Shown here: piece after piece, positions 34,994 through 43,856 of the stretch
How positions within the stretch are numbered: position 1 is the stretch's first letter
How the letters are laid out: each line of letters opens with the position of its first letter
Position numbers and translations under genes: made by a program
NCBI RefSeq assembly: GCF_000718135.1
Contig: NZ_JOEM01000009.1
Location: 186,001 to 250,000 of the forward strand
Direction: 5' to 3'
DNA: 64,000 nucleotides
Origin: Streptomyces cyaneofuscatus
GTDB taxonomy: Bacteria > Actinomycetota > Actinomycetes > Streptomycetales > Streptomycetaceae
Notes under the pieces: generated by a model
What the model saw: only the letters and a program-made list of their open reading frames with translations
What the model was told of the DNA's origin: nothing
The model's database searches: none

Positions 34994-36937
34994 TCAGGCC
35001 CCCTTGAAGCCCCGCAGCCGCAGCGAGTTGCCGACCACGAACACCGACGAGAACGCCATCGCGGCCCCGGCGATCATCGGGCTGAGCAGCCCCGCCGCGG
35101 CCAGCGGCAGTGCGCCGACGTTGTAGGCGAAGGCCCAGAAAAGGTTCGTCCGGATCGTGGAGAGCGTGCGGCGCGAGAGCCGGATGGCGTCCGCGGCGAC
35201 CCGCAGGTCTCCCCGTACGAGGGTGAGGTCACCGGCCTCGATCGCGGCATCCGTCCCGGTACCCATGGCCAGACCCAGGTCGGCCTGGGCGAGGGCGGCG
35301 GCGTCGTTGACCCCGTCGCCGACCATCGCGACGCTCCGGCCCTCCGCCTGGAGGCGCTGGACGACGTCGACCTTGTCCTCGGGCATGACCTCCGCGTACA
35401 CCTGCTCGGCGTCGATGCCGACCTCGGCCGCCACCGCCTCCGCGACGGCCCGGTTGTCGCCGGTGAGGAGGATCGGGGTGAGCCCCAGGGCACGCAGCCG
35501 CTCGATGGCCTCGGCGCTGGTGTCCTTCACCGCGTCCGCCACCTCCAGGACCGCCCGTGCCTCCCCGTCCCACGCGACCGCGATCGCCGTGCGCCCGGCG
35601 CGCTCGGCCTCGGCCTTGGCCCGGGCCAGACCGTCCGGCAGCCGGATCTCCCACTCGGCCAGCAGCTTCTCCCGGCCGACGAGGACGGCGTGTCCGTCCA
35701 CCACGCCCTGGACGCCGAGTCCGGGGATGTTGGTGAAGTCCTCGGGGGTGGGGAGGGGGGATCCGTCGCCGAGGCGTTCGACGGCGCCGGCCGCCACTGC
35801 CTGGGCGATGGGGTGTTCGGAGGAGTGTTCCAGGGCGCCGGCCAGGCGCAGGACGTCGTTCTCGTCCGTGCCGTCGGCGGTGTGGACGGCGAGGAGGGTC
35901 ATCTTGCCGGTCGTCACTGTCCCCGTCTTGTCGAGGACGATGGTGTCGACGCGGCGGGTGGTTTCGAGGACTTCGGGGCCCTTGATGAGGATGCCGAGCT
36001 GGGCGCCGCGTCCGGTGCCGACCATGAGGGCGGTGGGGGTGGCGAGGCCGGGGACGAAGACGGCGGAGATGCGGTCGGCGAGGCGTTGGGCTGCTGCTTT
36101 GCCGTTCTGGGCGTCTTCGACGAGGCGGGCCATGCGGGCGAGTTGGGTGCCCAGCTCCATGAGCGCCCGGAGCGCGGCCCCGGCCTTCCGCTTGGAGCGG
36201 GCCTCGAACCAGCGCCCGGCGAGGATGAAGGCGGTCACTCCGGCGGCGGCTTCGAGGTAGATGTTCCCGGCGCCGTCGCTGCGCGCGATGGTCAGCTCGA
36301 ACGGGTGGGTCATGCCGGTCATGCCCGCCGTACCGAAGAACAGCGCCCAGACCGACCACAGGAACGCCGCCGACGTGCCGACCGAGATCAGTGTGTCCAT
36401 CGTCGCCGCGCCGTGCCGGAGGTTGGTCCAGGCGGCGCGGTGGAAGGGCCAGCCGGCGTAGGTGACGACGGGGGCGGCGAGGGTCAGGGAGAGCCACTGC
36501 CAGTTGTCGAACTGGAGGGCCGGGATCATCGCCATCGCGATCACCGGGACGGCGAGGACGAGCGAGGTGATCAGGCGCTGGCGGAGTGCGGTGAGCCCGT
36601 CGTCGGGTTCGGGCTCCGCGGCCTCGCTCCTCTCCGTATCCGGCGGCGGTGGTTCCTGAGCGGTGTAGCCGGTGGCCTCGACGGTGGAAATCAGGTCCTG
36701 TACGGAGACGTCCTCGCCCCGGTAGGTGACTTTCGCCTTCTCGGTGGCGTAGTTGACGGTCGCCTCCACGCCGTCCATCCGGTTGAGCTTCTTCTCGATG
36801 CGGGCCGCGCAGGAGGCGCAGGTCATCCCGCCGATGGAGAGCTCGACGGTGCCGGTGGCCGGAGCGGTTGCGGAAGCGGTGTCCATGCCGGTGACGGGTG
36901 TGACGGGTGTGACGGGGGTGGCGGAGTGAGTGGGCAC
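34994..36937 (-). CDS. copA: Copper-type P1B ATPase with two internal deletions
   Basis: 647 residues; related Streptomyces copper ATPases are about 750. Present: metal-binding GMTCASC (37-43), the first membrane helices, phosphorylation motif DKTGT (Asp336), [20 protein letters not shown] and the last two helices. Missing at junction 263/264 (base 36148/36149): the entire actuator domain with its TGES loop, between ALMELG and TQLARM. Missing at junction 296/297 (base 36049/36050): two membrane helices with the copper-binding CPC motif, between AVFVP and GLATPT. Both gaps keep the frame. GTG 36937 has AGGAGG five bases upstream. It is unlikely to pump copper and may be a decaying gene, unless the gaps are assembly errors. 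Confidence 0.85.
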   Translation of the reverse strand: MPTHSATPVTPVTPVTGMDTASATAPATGTVELSIGGMTCASCAARIEKKLNRMDGVEATVNYATEKAKVTYRGEDVSVQDLISTVEATGYTAQEPPPPDTERSEAAEPEPDDGLTALRQRLITSLVLAVPVIAMAMIPALQFDNWQWLSLTLAAPVVTYAGWPFHRAAWTNLRHGAATMDTLISVGTSAAFLWSVWALFFGTAGMTGMTHPFELTIARSDGAGNIYLEAAAGVTAFILAGRWFEARSKRKAGAALRALMELGTQLARMARLVEDAQNGKAAAQRLADRISAVFVPGLATPTALMVGTGRGAQLGILIKGPEVLETTRRVDTIVLDKTGTVTTGKMTLLAVHTADGTDENDVLRLAGALEHSSEHPIAQAVAAGAVERLGDGSPLPTPEDFTNIPGLGVQGVVDGHAVLVGREKLLAEWEIRLPDGLARAKAEAERAGRTAIAVAWDGEARAVLEVADAVKDTSAEAIERLRALGLTPILLTGDNRAVAEAVAAEVGIDAEQVYAEVMPEDKVDVVQRLQAEGRSVAMVGDGVNDAAALAQADLGLAMGTGTDAAIEAGDLTLVRGDLRVAADAIRLSRRTLSTIRTNLFWAFAYNVGALPLAAAGLLSPMIAGAAMAFSSVFVVGNSLRLRGFKGA

Positions 36938-36962
36938 GGGGTCCTCCTGGCGGCGGTCTCAG

Positions 36963-36979
36963 ATACCCCTGGGGGGTAT
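36963..36979. promoter_or_regulatory. CsoR-type copper operator
   Basis: ATACCCCTGGGGGGTAT is a perfect 7-bp inverted repeat with a 3-bp centre, 26-42 bases upstream of the copper ATPase start. It matches the ATACCCxxxGGGTAT pattern of CsoR operators in actinomycetes. A second partial site, TATACCCCCCACCCC, follows at about 36997-37011. Confidence 0.75.
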
Positions 36980-37123
36980 CACTTCCTCTCCCCATGTATA
37001 CCCCCCACCCCTATGAAGCGCAAGGCGCGCCGGGGGGCATCTGCCGGGCGGGGTCGCGCACCTCCGCGATCATGCGTTCAGACGGAGGGCTGCGCGGCCA
37101 CTCGGCCGCCCCGTAGGCTGGCC

Positions 37124-37139
37124 ATTGGACTAGACCTAT
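37124..37139. promoter_or_regulatory. DasR-box (dre)-like site upstream of cutC
   Basis: ATTGGACTAGACCTAT matches about 12 of 16 positions of the DasR consensus (ACTGGTCTAGACCACT, from memory), including the central CTAGACC. It lies 38-53 bases upstream of the cutC start. Candidate only: single site with mismatches in the outer arms. Confidence 0.35.
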
Positions 37140-37176
37140 AGCTGCGTTCAGCTGCGTATCGGAGGAATGGGGACCC

Positions 37177-37866
37177 ATGAGCAACCGTGCAGTCCTGGAG
37201 GTGATCGCTCTCGACGCGGAGGACGCGGTCGCCGCCCAGGCAGGTGGTGCAGACCGCCTCGAACTGGTCACCGACATGGCCGCGGACGGCCTGACCCCGT
37301 CACGGGAGACCTTCGCGGCGATCCGGTCGGCCGTGGACATCCCGCTGCGCGTGATGCTCAGGGTGGCGGACGGCTTCGCCGCGGGTGACATCGATGTGCT
37401 GGTCGGCAAGGCCCGCGAGATGCGGAGGGCGGGCGCCGACGAGTATGTCCTCGGCTTCCTCGACGAGGACGGCCACGCCGACCTCGTGGCCGTCGAGCGG
37501 ATCGTCGCCGAGCTGGACGGCGCCCGGTGGACGTACCACCGCGCGATCGACCGGGCCGCCGACCGCGACGCCCTGCGCAAGCAGCTCGCGGACCTGCCCG
37601 GCCTGGACACGTACCTCACGGCGGGTTCGCCGGCCGGGGTCGACGACGGCATCCCGACGCTCCTCACCGAGGCCGCCCGCACCGGGCAGCCGGGGTACGA
37701 GCCGCAGATCCTGGTGGGCGGCGGCCTCCAGCTCCACCACCTGCCGCAGCTGCGGGCGGCGGGCATCGACGCCTTCCACATCGGCGGCGCGGCCCGTCCG
37801 GCCGGCTGGTCGGCACCGGTGGACGCGGCGGCGGTACGGGAGTGGCGCGAGGCGCTCGACGCCTGA
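37177..37866 (+). CDS. cutC: Copper homeostasis protein CutC family
   Basis: 229-residue TIM-barrel protein of the CutC family. Pattern: VLEVIALDAEDAVAAQAGGADRLELV at the N-terminus (two short blocks), GLTPSRETFAAIR, LRVMLRVADGF, GADEYVLGFLDEDG, WTYHRAIDRAADR and LQLHHLPQLRAAGIDAFHIGGA. The role of CutC in copper handling is disputed, and a metabolic enzyme role has been proposed. GGAGGA lies upstream of ATG 37177. It sits divergent from the copper ATPase, which supports a copper link, but a dre-like box suggests amino-sugar control instead. Confidence 0.88.
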   Translation: MSNRAVLEVIALDAEDAVAAQAGGADRLELVTDMAADGLTPSRETFAAIRSAVDIPLRVMLRVADGFAAGDIDVLVGKAREMRRAGADEYVLGFLDEDGHADLVAVERIVAELDGARWTYHRAIDRAADRDALRKQLADLPGLDTYLTAGSPAGVDDGIPTLLTEAARTGQPGYEPQILVGGGLQLHHLPQLRAAGIDAFHIGGAARPAGWSAPVDAAAVREWREALDA

Positions 37867-37893
37867 TCCAGGAGGCCCTGATCCAGGAGGCAT

Positions 37894-37922
37894 GGGGCGG
37901 GCGCCGCGACAGGCCCCGCCCC
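37894..37922 (+). terminator. Hairpin after cutC
   Basis: GGGGCGGG (37894-37901) pairs with CCCGCCCC (37915-37922) around a 13-base loop, just after a 14-bp direct repeat (37862-37875, 37877-37890) that overlaps the cutC stop. Probably a terminator between cutC and the convergent helicase-like gene. Confidence 0.5.
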
Positions 37923-37969
37923 TCCCCGGCCGCAACAGGCCCCGACCCTCCCCCCTCCCCTCGGGGGGA

Positions 37970-40051
37970 CTACCCCAGCGCCTCCGGCAACGCAGCCGCG
38001 TGCACCACCGTCAGCCCCGACACCGCACGGGTCAGCGCGACGTACAGCCGCCGCAGCCCGGTCCGCTCGTCCGGCTCGCCGTCCACCACGGCCGCCGGCT
38101 CGTCCAGCACCACGTAGTCGTACTCCAGCCCCTTCGCCAGCGACGCGGGCACCAGCGTCAGCCGCGACTCGGCGGTGGTCTCCTCACCGGGGGACAGGTA
38201 CGCGTGGCCCGCCGCCTCCAGCGCCGCGCCCAGCGCCGGAATCCGGGCGTCGGCGGCGATCAGCCCGATGGACCCCTCCTGCAGCAGCGACTCCTCGCAG
38301 GCGGCGACCACGGCAGCGTCCAAGGCATCCGCGCCCGCCACCTCCCGTACCACCAGCGAACCCGGTGACTCCCGCACCGACTCCACCGCCGCGAGCCCCG
38401 GCGAGATCGCGGGCAGCAGCCGGGAGGCGTACGCGATCACCTCGCGCGGCACGCGGAAGCCCGCGGTCAGCTCCTCCACCACCGCGTCCCCCTTCCCGAG
38501 GTGGAACAGCGCCTCGTCCCAGCTCTCCGTGGACCACGGCGTCGTCCCCTGCGCGAGGTCTCCCAGCACGGTCGCGGAACCGGTCGAACACCGCCGCCCC
38601 ACCGCCCGGTACTGCATGGGCGAGAGGTCCTGCGCCTCGTCGAGCACCACATGGCCGAGCGAGTGCGTACGGGCCACCAGGTCACGGGCCTCGTCGATGA
38701 GGACCGCGTCCGCCGCCGACCACCTGGCCGACTTCACGCTCCGGGCGGGCTTCGCCCAGAGGATCAGCTTCTGCTCGTCCTCGCTGAGCAGCCCCTCGGC
38801 GTGGACGGCCAGGAACTCCGGGTCGGCCAGCAGCCGCAGCACCAGCTTCTCCGGGTCGACGGCGGGCCAGATCGCCTTCACGGCCGCCTTGACCGCCGGG
38901 TTGCGGGCCACGGTGTTCTGCACCCGGTCGTCCGGGGCCTCGCCCGCCTCCTCCATCCGAACGAGGACGGCGTGCGCGATCCGCTGCGGCAGGGCCTCGT
39001 GGGCGGAGCCGTACCGCATGTCCCGGGCGAGCAGCTCGTCGACCATCTCCTCGATCTCGTACGCGGGCACCCGCCAGCGCCGTGATCCGCGCACGACCAC
39101 GACGGGCTCGGTCGGACGGGTCACATGCGAGCGGATGGCCCGGCGCAGCACCTCGGCCATCCGGGCATCGCCCTTGATGACGGCGGTGGCCGCGTCGTCC
39201 GTGCCGCGCACCTCCACCCCCGCCGTCACCAGGTCGTCGACCGTGGCCTGTTTGACCTCCAGCTCACCGAGGGCGGGCAGGACCTGCTCGATGTAGTGGA
39301 GGAAGGACCGGTTCGGCCCGATGACGAGGGTGCCGGTACGGGCCAGCCGCTCGCGGTGCGCGTACAGCAGGAACGCCACCCGGTGGAGGCCGACGGCGGT
39401 CTTCCCGGTGCCGGGACCCCCTTGCACGCAGACGGTGCCGCCGAGGCCGCTTCGTACGATCTCGTCCTGCTCGGGCTGGATGGTGGCCACGATGTCGCGC
39501 ATCGGGCCGACGCGGGGCCGCTCGATCTCGGCCTGGAGGAGGCGGCTGGTGTGCGCGACCTCGGCGGGGTCGGTGAGGTGCTCGTCCTCGTACGCGGTCA
39601 GCTCGCCGGCCGTGTACCCGAAGCGGCGGCGGAGCCCGACGTCCTGGGGGTTCTTGGGGGAGGCCTGGTAGTACGGCTGGGAGACCGGGGCCCGCCAGTC
39701 GATGACCATCGGGTCCCCGGCGGCGTCATGGACGTGGCGGCGCCCGATGTAGAACCGCTCGCCCTCCGAACCTTCGGCGAACTCGCCGCCGACGGCGTGG
39801 AGGTAGTCGAGGCGGCCGAAGAACAGGGGGGTGTGGGAGAGGTCGGCGAGCGCCTTGATGCGGTCGTCCATCTGGGACTGGAGCACGGCGGCGTTGACCC
39901 AGTTCGCCGTGACATCACGGATGTCGAGGGCCTGGACGTCCTCGCGCATCGCGCGCAGGGCGGCGCGGGACGCGGCGAGATGGGCGCGTTCGTGCGCCAG
40001 GGGGTCGGCGGGGTCGGTGGTGGAATCGCTCTCTGCTACGTGCGCGGGCAC
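37970..40051 (-). CDS. HelD/HelR-type UvrD-like RNA polymerase-associated helicase
   Basis: 693 residues. N-terminal coiled-coil region (AHERAHLAASRAALRAMREDVQ), then FFGRLDYL and IGRRHVHDAAGDPMVIDWRAP, the insert typical of HelD proteins. Walker A is VQGGPGTGKTAVGLHRVAFLLY, with GPNRSFLHYIEQVLPALGE. Later motifs: HVVLDEAQDLSPMQYR, LGDLAQGT, LVPASLAKGLEYDYVVLDEP and RRLYVALTRA. HelD proteins free stalled RNA polymerase; the HelR branch confers rifamycin tolerance. GTG 40051 has GGAGG seven bases upstream. No rifamycin-associated element was found upstream. Confidence 0.85.
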   Translation of the reverse strand: MPAHVAESDSTTDPADPLAHERAHLAASRAALRAMREDVQALDIRDVTANWVNAAVLQSQMDDRIKALADLSHTPLFFGRLDYLHAVGGEFAEGSEGERFYIGRRHVHDAAGDPMVIDWRAPVSQPYYQASPKNPQDVGLRRRFGYTAGELTAYEDEHLTDPAEVAHTSRLLQAEIERPRVGPMRDIVATIQPEQDEIVRSGLGGTVCVQGGPGTGKTAVGLHRVAFLLYAHRERLARTGTLVIGPNRSFLHYIEQVLPALGELEVKQATVDDLVTAGVEVRGTDDAATAVIKGDARMAEVLRRAIRSHVTRPTEPVVVVRGSRRWRVPAYEIEEMVDELLARDMRYGSAHEALPQRIAHAVLVRMEEAGEAPDDRVQNTVARNPAVKAAVKAIWPAVDPEKLVLRLLADPEFLAVHAEGLLSEDEQKLILWAKPARSVKSARWSAADAVLIDEARDLVARTHSLGHVVLDEAQDLSPMQYRAVGRRCSTGSATVLGDLAQGTTPWSTESWDEALFHLGKGDAVVEELTAGFRVPREVIAYASRLLPAISPGLAAVESVRESPGSLVVREVAGADALDAAVVAACEESLLQEGSIGLIAADARIPALGAALEAAGHAYLSPGEETTAESRLTLVPASLAKGLEYDYVVLDEPAAVVDGEPDERTGLRRLYVALTRAVSGLTVVHAAALPEALG

Positions 40052-40459
40052 GGTGTTGCCTCCGGCTCTTCAACGGCTCTTCAACGGCTCGTCGACGACC
40101 TCTCGACGGCTTTCGACGGCTCTTCGACGCAGGACGGCGGACCGCCCACCGGGTTCCGGCGGGAGCCGGAGCAGGACGGTCCGCTCGGAAGGTTCGTTCG
40201 CGTGTGTCGGCCGGTTTCCGTCCGGTCGGCGGCGCTCCCGGGGCCGTCGATACGGCGTGGGAGGCGGGCAGACCGGCGATTGTAGCCACAGGGCGGGGCG
40301 GCGGCGAAACGGATTACGGCCCTCCCGGGGGTGGAGGGGCCAGGGGTACCCGTAGGGGATGTGTGCGGCCCGAGCGGTACCGGAGAGCTACGAGCCCGGC
40401 GCGCAGGTTCCCTCTGCGGGCCGACGCGCCCAAACGGGTGACGGGAGCACCATGGATAC
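40052..40459. other. Non-coding gap of 408 bases with degenerate repeats
   Basis: No credible gene is seen here. The first part (40063-40131) holds degenerate copies of a GACGGCTCTTC-like unit directly upstream of the HelD-type gene. Three adjacent copies of CAACGGCTCTT-like sequence are the clearest. The remainder is GC-rich and should contain the promoter of the small gene at 40460. No -35/-10 pair stood out. Confidence 0.5.
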
Positions 40460-40648
40460 ATGAGCACAACCACCCTGAACCCCCGCAGGACCGGCCCCGC
40501 GCACGGCGCGACCGCGGTCACCGGTCACCATCGACCCCATCGCGTCGGCGACGCGGTGCGCGCCGTGAAGGTGTTCGTGACGGCGGCGTTCAGCGTGGTC
40601 GTCCTGGGGGAGTACGCGGAGGGCGCGGGCGTACGACGCGGCCACTGA
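40460..40648 (+). CDS. Small conserved hypothetical protein
   Basis: 62 residues. Basic, His-rich N-terminal half (ATAVTGHHRPHRVGDAVRAVK), then a short hydrophobic segment (VFVTAAFSVVVLGEYAEGA) that could be a membrane helix. No known domain. Codon use and compact composition look genuine. It is convergent with the C39-like peptidase gene 11 bases away. Confidence 0.65.
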   Translation: MSTTTLNPRRTGPAHGATAVTGHHRPHRVGDAVRAVKVFVTAAFSVVVLGEYAEGAGVRRGH

Positions 40649-40659
40649 GCCGTCCCCCC

Positions 40660-41766
40660 TCAGCGCACCCCTCCCCCTCCCCCTCCCCCTCCCCCTCCCC
40701 GTCCCTCTCCGCGAACCCCTCCCCGGCCTCCGATGCGCACCGCGCCCCGGACCCCGTCCTGACCGACCAGCGCCATCGCGTCGAGCGACCCGTCGGGAAC
40801 GGGCAGCAGATGGGCGTCCACCCAGGTCTCTCCCGCAGCCGTGGTGAACCACGGATCGTCCACCACCACCGCACCCGGCACGGCCCCGTGGCACAGCACC
40901 CAGTGCGGTACGTCGAACCCCTGCATCGTGGCCAGCGACACGAGCAGCAGCACATGCTCCCGTCGCCCCACCGCGTCCCGAATCCCGGCCACCGACAGCC
41001 GCCGCGCCTCGACCGGGACACCGAGCCGCCCGGCATCCGCCCGTGACGCGCGCTGGAGCACGGCCCGCCACTCCCGCTCGTCCCCGGAGAGGTGGTCGAG
41101 GAGGACGGGCCCGTCCGTGTCGAGGAGCACCTCCACCGGCGACGACGGCCACCGGCGGCGGACCGCGACGCCCAGTCCTACCGGCTCGCACGCGGGGAAG
41201 TTGGTCGCGTCCCGCCACAGCTTCAGCTCCGCCTCCCGGTCGAGCGACTCCCACGCCTCCACGCCCGCATGCGCCTGCGCGGCCAGCGCGGTGACGGCGC
41301 CGCAGGTGAAGTGGGTGCTCTGCCGGTAGTACGGCGGCGGCTCGGCGACCCCGTCCCCACCCTCGTACAACCAGCGCACATATCCGGCCCCGGGCCCCTC
41401 CGCCCCCTGCCCGTGCGTGAGCGGCAGCCGCAGCGGAGCGAAGCCGGCCGCCGCCGCGTCCTCGGGGCCCGCCGTCCACCCCTCCCACTTGACCTGCGCG
41501 AGGCCCTGCTCGTACGCGTACGAGAGAACCGCTCCGACCGCCGCCGGTACGTCCCCGACCGCGTCCACGATCTTCACGTAGGCGGTCCCGGGGCGTGCCG
41601 TCAGCAGTGCGGCGCCGTCACCGCCGGGCGCGACCACCAGGCGGGGAGCGTGCGGGGAGCGGTCGACCGCGCCCCAGCGCTCCAGCACCTCGGGCCGGGC
41701 GGTCCGCCGCAGCGCGTCCGGCCACGCGCCCGGCTCGTACGGAACGACGGTGTACGTCGACGTCAT
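40660..41766 (-). CDS. C39-like cysteine peptidase in siderophore operon
   Basis: 368 residues. The N-terminal part (about 1-130) resembles a GNAT-like fold (YAYEQGLAQVKWEGWTAG). The C-terminal part is C39-peptidase-like: YYRQSTHFTCGAVTALAAQ (candidate active-site Cys), PHWVLCHG (His) and VVVDDPW (Asp). It ends in a poly-Gly tail from the hexamer repeat. Start ATG 41766 overlaps the permease stop (ATGA), with GGAGG eight bases upstream, so it is the last gene of the iron-uptake operon. It could mature or degrade a peptide siderophore or peptide ligand; this is inference. Confidence 0.75.
   Translation of the reverse strand: MTSTYTVVPYEPGAWPDALRRTARPEVLERWGAVDRSPHAPRLVVAPGGDGAALLTARPGTAYVKIVDAVGDVPAAVGAVLSYAYEQGLAQVKWEGWTAGPEDAAAAGFAPLRLPLTHGQGAEGPGAGYVRWLYEGGDGVAEPPPYYRQSTHFTCGAVTALAAQAHAGVEAWESLDREAELKLWRDATNFPACEPVGLGVAVRRRWPSSPVEVLLDTDGPVLLDHLSGDEREWRAVLQRASRADAGRLGVPVEARRLSVAGIRDAVGRREHVLLLVSLATMQGFDVPHWVLCHGAVPGAVVVDDPWFTTAAGETWVDAHLLPVPDGSLDAMALVGQDGVRGAVRIGGRGGVRGEGRGGGGGGGGGGVR
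40669..40705. repeat. CCCCCT hexamer microsatellite
   Basis: At least five tandem copies of CTCCCC encode a run of Gly at the C-terminus of the minus-strand C39-like gene. It is prone to copy-number change; each unit adds or removes two residues without shifting the frame. Confidence 0.7.
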
Positions 41767-43856
41767 GCGCGGGACCTCCGGAGCAGCCAGACGAAGTACG
41801 GGGCGCCGACCAGGGCGACCATGAGCCCGGCGGGGATCTGGGCGGGCGCGATGAGCGTGCGGCCCAGGGTGTCGGCCACACAGACCAGCACCCCGCCGAT
41901 GAGCATCGCGACCGGGACCGCGCGGCCGTGCCGGGCGCCGACCAGGGACCGGGCGAGGTGCGGGGCGACGAGCCCGACGAAGCCGACGACACCGATCGCG
42001 ATCACGCCGAGCGCCGCGAGGACGGCGGCGATGGTGAGCGAGGCGAAGCGGGTGCGGGCCGGGCTGACGCCGAGGATGCGCGGGGTGTCCTCGTCCACGG
42101 CGAGCAGGTCCAGTTCGCGCCGCATCGCGAGCAGCAGCGGCAGCGCGACCAGCAGGGCCACCGCGACCGGTACGACGTCGGGGAGCGTGCGCCCGTACGT
42201 CGTACCGGAGAGCCAGGTGAGGATCCGGGGCGTGTTCCACGGGTCGGCGCGCAGCAGGAGAAAGGTGGAGACGGCGCTGAGCCCGTACCCGCAGCCGATG
42301 CCGATCAGCACGAACCGGTCGGGCAGGAAGCCGCCGCGCCAGGCCAGCAGCGCGATCAGCGCGAACGTGGCGAGCCCGGTGACGACGGCGGCGGCGATGA
42401 GCAGCGGCCGGCCGCCGGGCAGGTCCGACGTCACGACGGCCACCGCGCCGAGCCCGGCCCCCGCCGTGATGCCGAGCACGCCCGGCTCGGCGAGCGGGTT
42501 GCGTACCGCGCTCTGCACGGCGCACCCGGCAAGACCGAGCGCCGCGCCAGCGAGCACGGCGGCCGCCACCCGGGGCATCCGGTCGTCGAGTGCCCGCCCG
42601 ATCAGGTCGGGCGCGGTGCCCTGCACCCAGAGGACGAGGTCCCCCGTACGCAGCCAGAGGCTTCCCGCCAGGATCCCGACGAGCACGGCTCCGGCCAGCA
42701 GCACCACCGCGCCGGTCACCACGAGGAGGAACGACCGGCGCGACCGGGTGGCGGCGCGCGCCTGCGGGGGCTGCCGGACCGGCCCGGCGTCCCGGAGGCG
42801 GAGCGCGAGGACCACGATGACGACGGCGCCGAGCAGCGCGGTCGGGATGCCCGTGGGGACGGAGGCGGCCCCTTCGGCGCCCATCACCGCGCGCAGCGAG
42901 GCGTCCGCGAGCAGGACGAGGAGTGCGCCGAGCAGCCCGGCTCCGGGAATGAGGAGCGCGTGCCGGTGCAGGGCCCGGACGCGTCCGGCGACCAGCCGGG
43001 CCAGGACCGGGGCGCCGAGCCCGACGAACGCGATCGGGCCCGCGAGGGTCACGGCCGTGCTGGTCAGGAGGACGGCGCAGAGCACCGCAACTGTCCGGGT
43101 CGCCCGGATCGGCACGCCGAGCGAGGACGCCGTGTCCTCGCCCAGGCCCAGCACGTCCAGCTTCCGGGAGAGCGCGAGGGCGACGCACAGCACCACGGCC
43201 ACCAGCGGGATCGCGCGCATCGACGCGTCGATGTTGAGCTGCGCGAGGGAGCCGCTGCCCCAGGCGAAGAGGCCGGTGGTGTTCCGGTCGAAGAGGAGCA
43301 GCAGCATCGCGGTCGCCGCGTCCAGCGCCATCGCCGTCGCCGATCCGGCGAGGACGAGACGGGTGCCGGAGGTCCCCGCCGTACGGCCCGTGAGGGCGAG
43401 CACGAGGACCGCCGCGAGCAGGCCGCCCGCGAAGGCGACGGCACCGGAGGCCCAGAGCGGCACGGTGAGCCCGAAGGCGGCGACGGCCGAGAGCGTGAAG
43501 TACGCCCCGGCGGTGACCGCGAGGGTGTCGGGGGATGCGAGGGCGTTGCGGGTGACGGACTGGAGCAGCGCCCCGGCCGCCCCGAGGGCGAAGCCGACGG
43601 CCACCCCCGCGAGCAGCCGAGGCAGCCGCGAACCGGCCACGATGTCCCCCACCGGCACCCCGCCGACGTCCTCCCGCGCCCCGGCGGCGTACCGGATCAG
43701 GTCCCACATGCCCGCGCCGGAGGTCCCCTGGGTCAGATGCCACAGGCCCACCAGCACGATGCAGACGGCGAGGAGGACGAGGACGGCGGCCCCGGCCAGG
43801 CGGCCGGTGCCGGACACCGGCGCCTGTTCCTCTGCGGCAAGGGCCGGAGCGCTCAC
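41763..43856 (-). CDS. Fused FecCD-type siderophore ABC permease (FhuB-like)
   Basis: 697 residues made of two complete FecCD permease halves joined by a cytoplasmic linker (RQPPQARAATRSRRS, about 345-360). Each half repeats the family signatures: LLQSVTRNALASPDTLAVTAGA and VQSAVRNPLAEPGVLGITAGA (about 95 and 445), and AGPIAFVGLGAPVLAR and GFVGLVAPHLARSLVGARHG. A single chain supplies both membrane halves, as in FhuB. GTG start overlaps the stop of the binding-protein gene (GTGA). It carries ferric siderophore into the cytoplasm with the ATPase encoded upstream. Confidence 0.9.
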   Translation of the reverse strand: MSAPALAAEEQAPVSGTGRLAGAAVLVLLAVCIVLVGLWHLTQGTSGAGMWDLIRYAAGAREDVGGVPVGDIVAGSRLPRLLAGVAVGFALGAAGALLQSVTRNALASPDTLAVTAGAYFTLSAVAAFGLTVPLWASGAVAFAGGLLAAVLVLALTGRTAGTSGTRLVLAGSATAMALDAATAMLLLLFDRNTTGLFAWGSGSLAQLNIDASMRAIPLVAVVLCVALALSRKLDVLGLGEDTASSLGVPIRATRTVAVLCAVLLTSTAVTLAGPIAFVGLGAPVLARLVAGRVRALHRHALLIPGAGLLGALLVLLADASLRAVMGAEGAASVPTGIPTALLGAVVIVVLALRLRDAGPVRQPPQARAATRSRRSFLLVVTGAVVLLAGAVLVGILAGSLWLRTGDLVLWVQGTAPDLIGRALDDRMPRVAAAVLAGAALGLAGCAVQSAVRNPLAEPGVLGITAGAGLGAVAVVTSDLPGGRPLLIAAAVVTGLATFALIALLAWRGGFLPDRFVLIGIGCGYGLSAVSTFLLLRADPWNTPRILTWLSGTTYGRTLPDVVPVAVALLVALPLLLAMRRELDLLAVDEDTPRILGVSPARTRFASLTIAAVLAALGVIAIGVVGFVGLVAPHLARSLVGARHGRAVPVAMLIGGVLVCVADTLGRTLIAPAQIPAGLMVALVGAPYFVWLLRRSRA

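Noticed and set aside
40052..40459. Rifamycin-associated element upstream of the HelD-type gene
   Set aside because: I searched the gap by eye for a GGGGCTTGCGGCAAGGCCC-like palindrome and found none, so specific rifamycin-induced regulation is not supported.
40660..43743. A single 1027-residue minus-strand reading frame over the peptidase and permease genes
   Set aside because: Only the last 368 codons match a real protein; the upstream part is an Arg/Pro/Gly-rich shadow of the permease gene, which is clearly coded in another frame.
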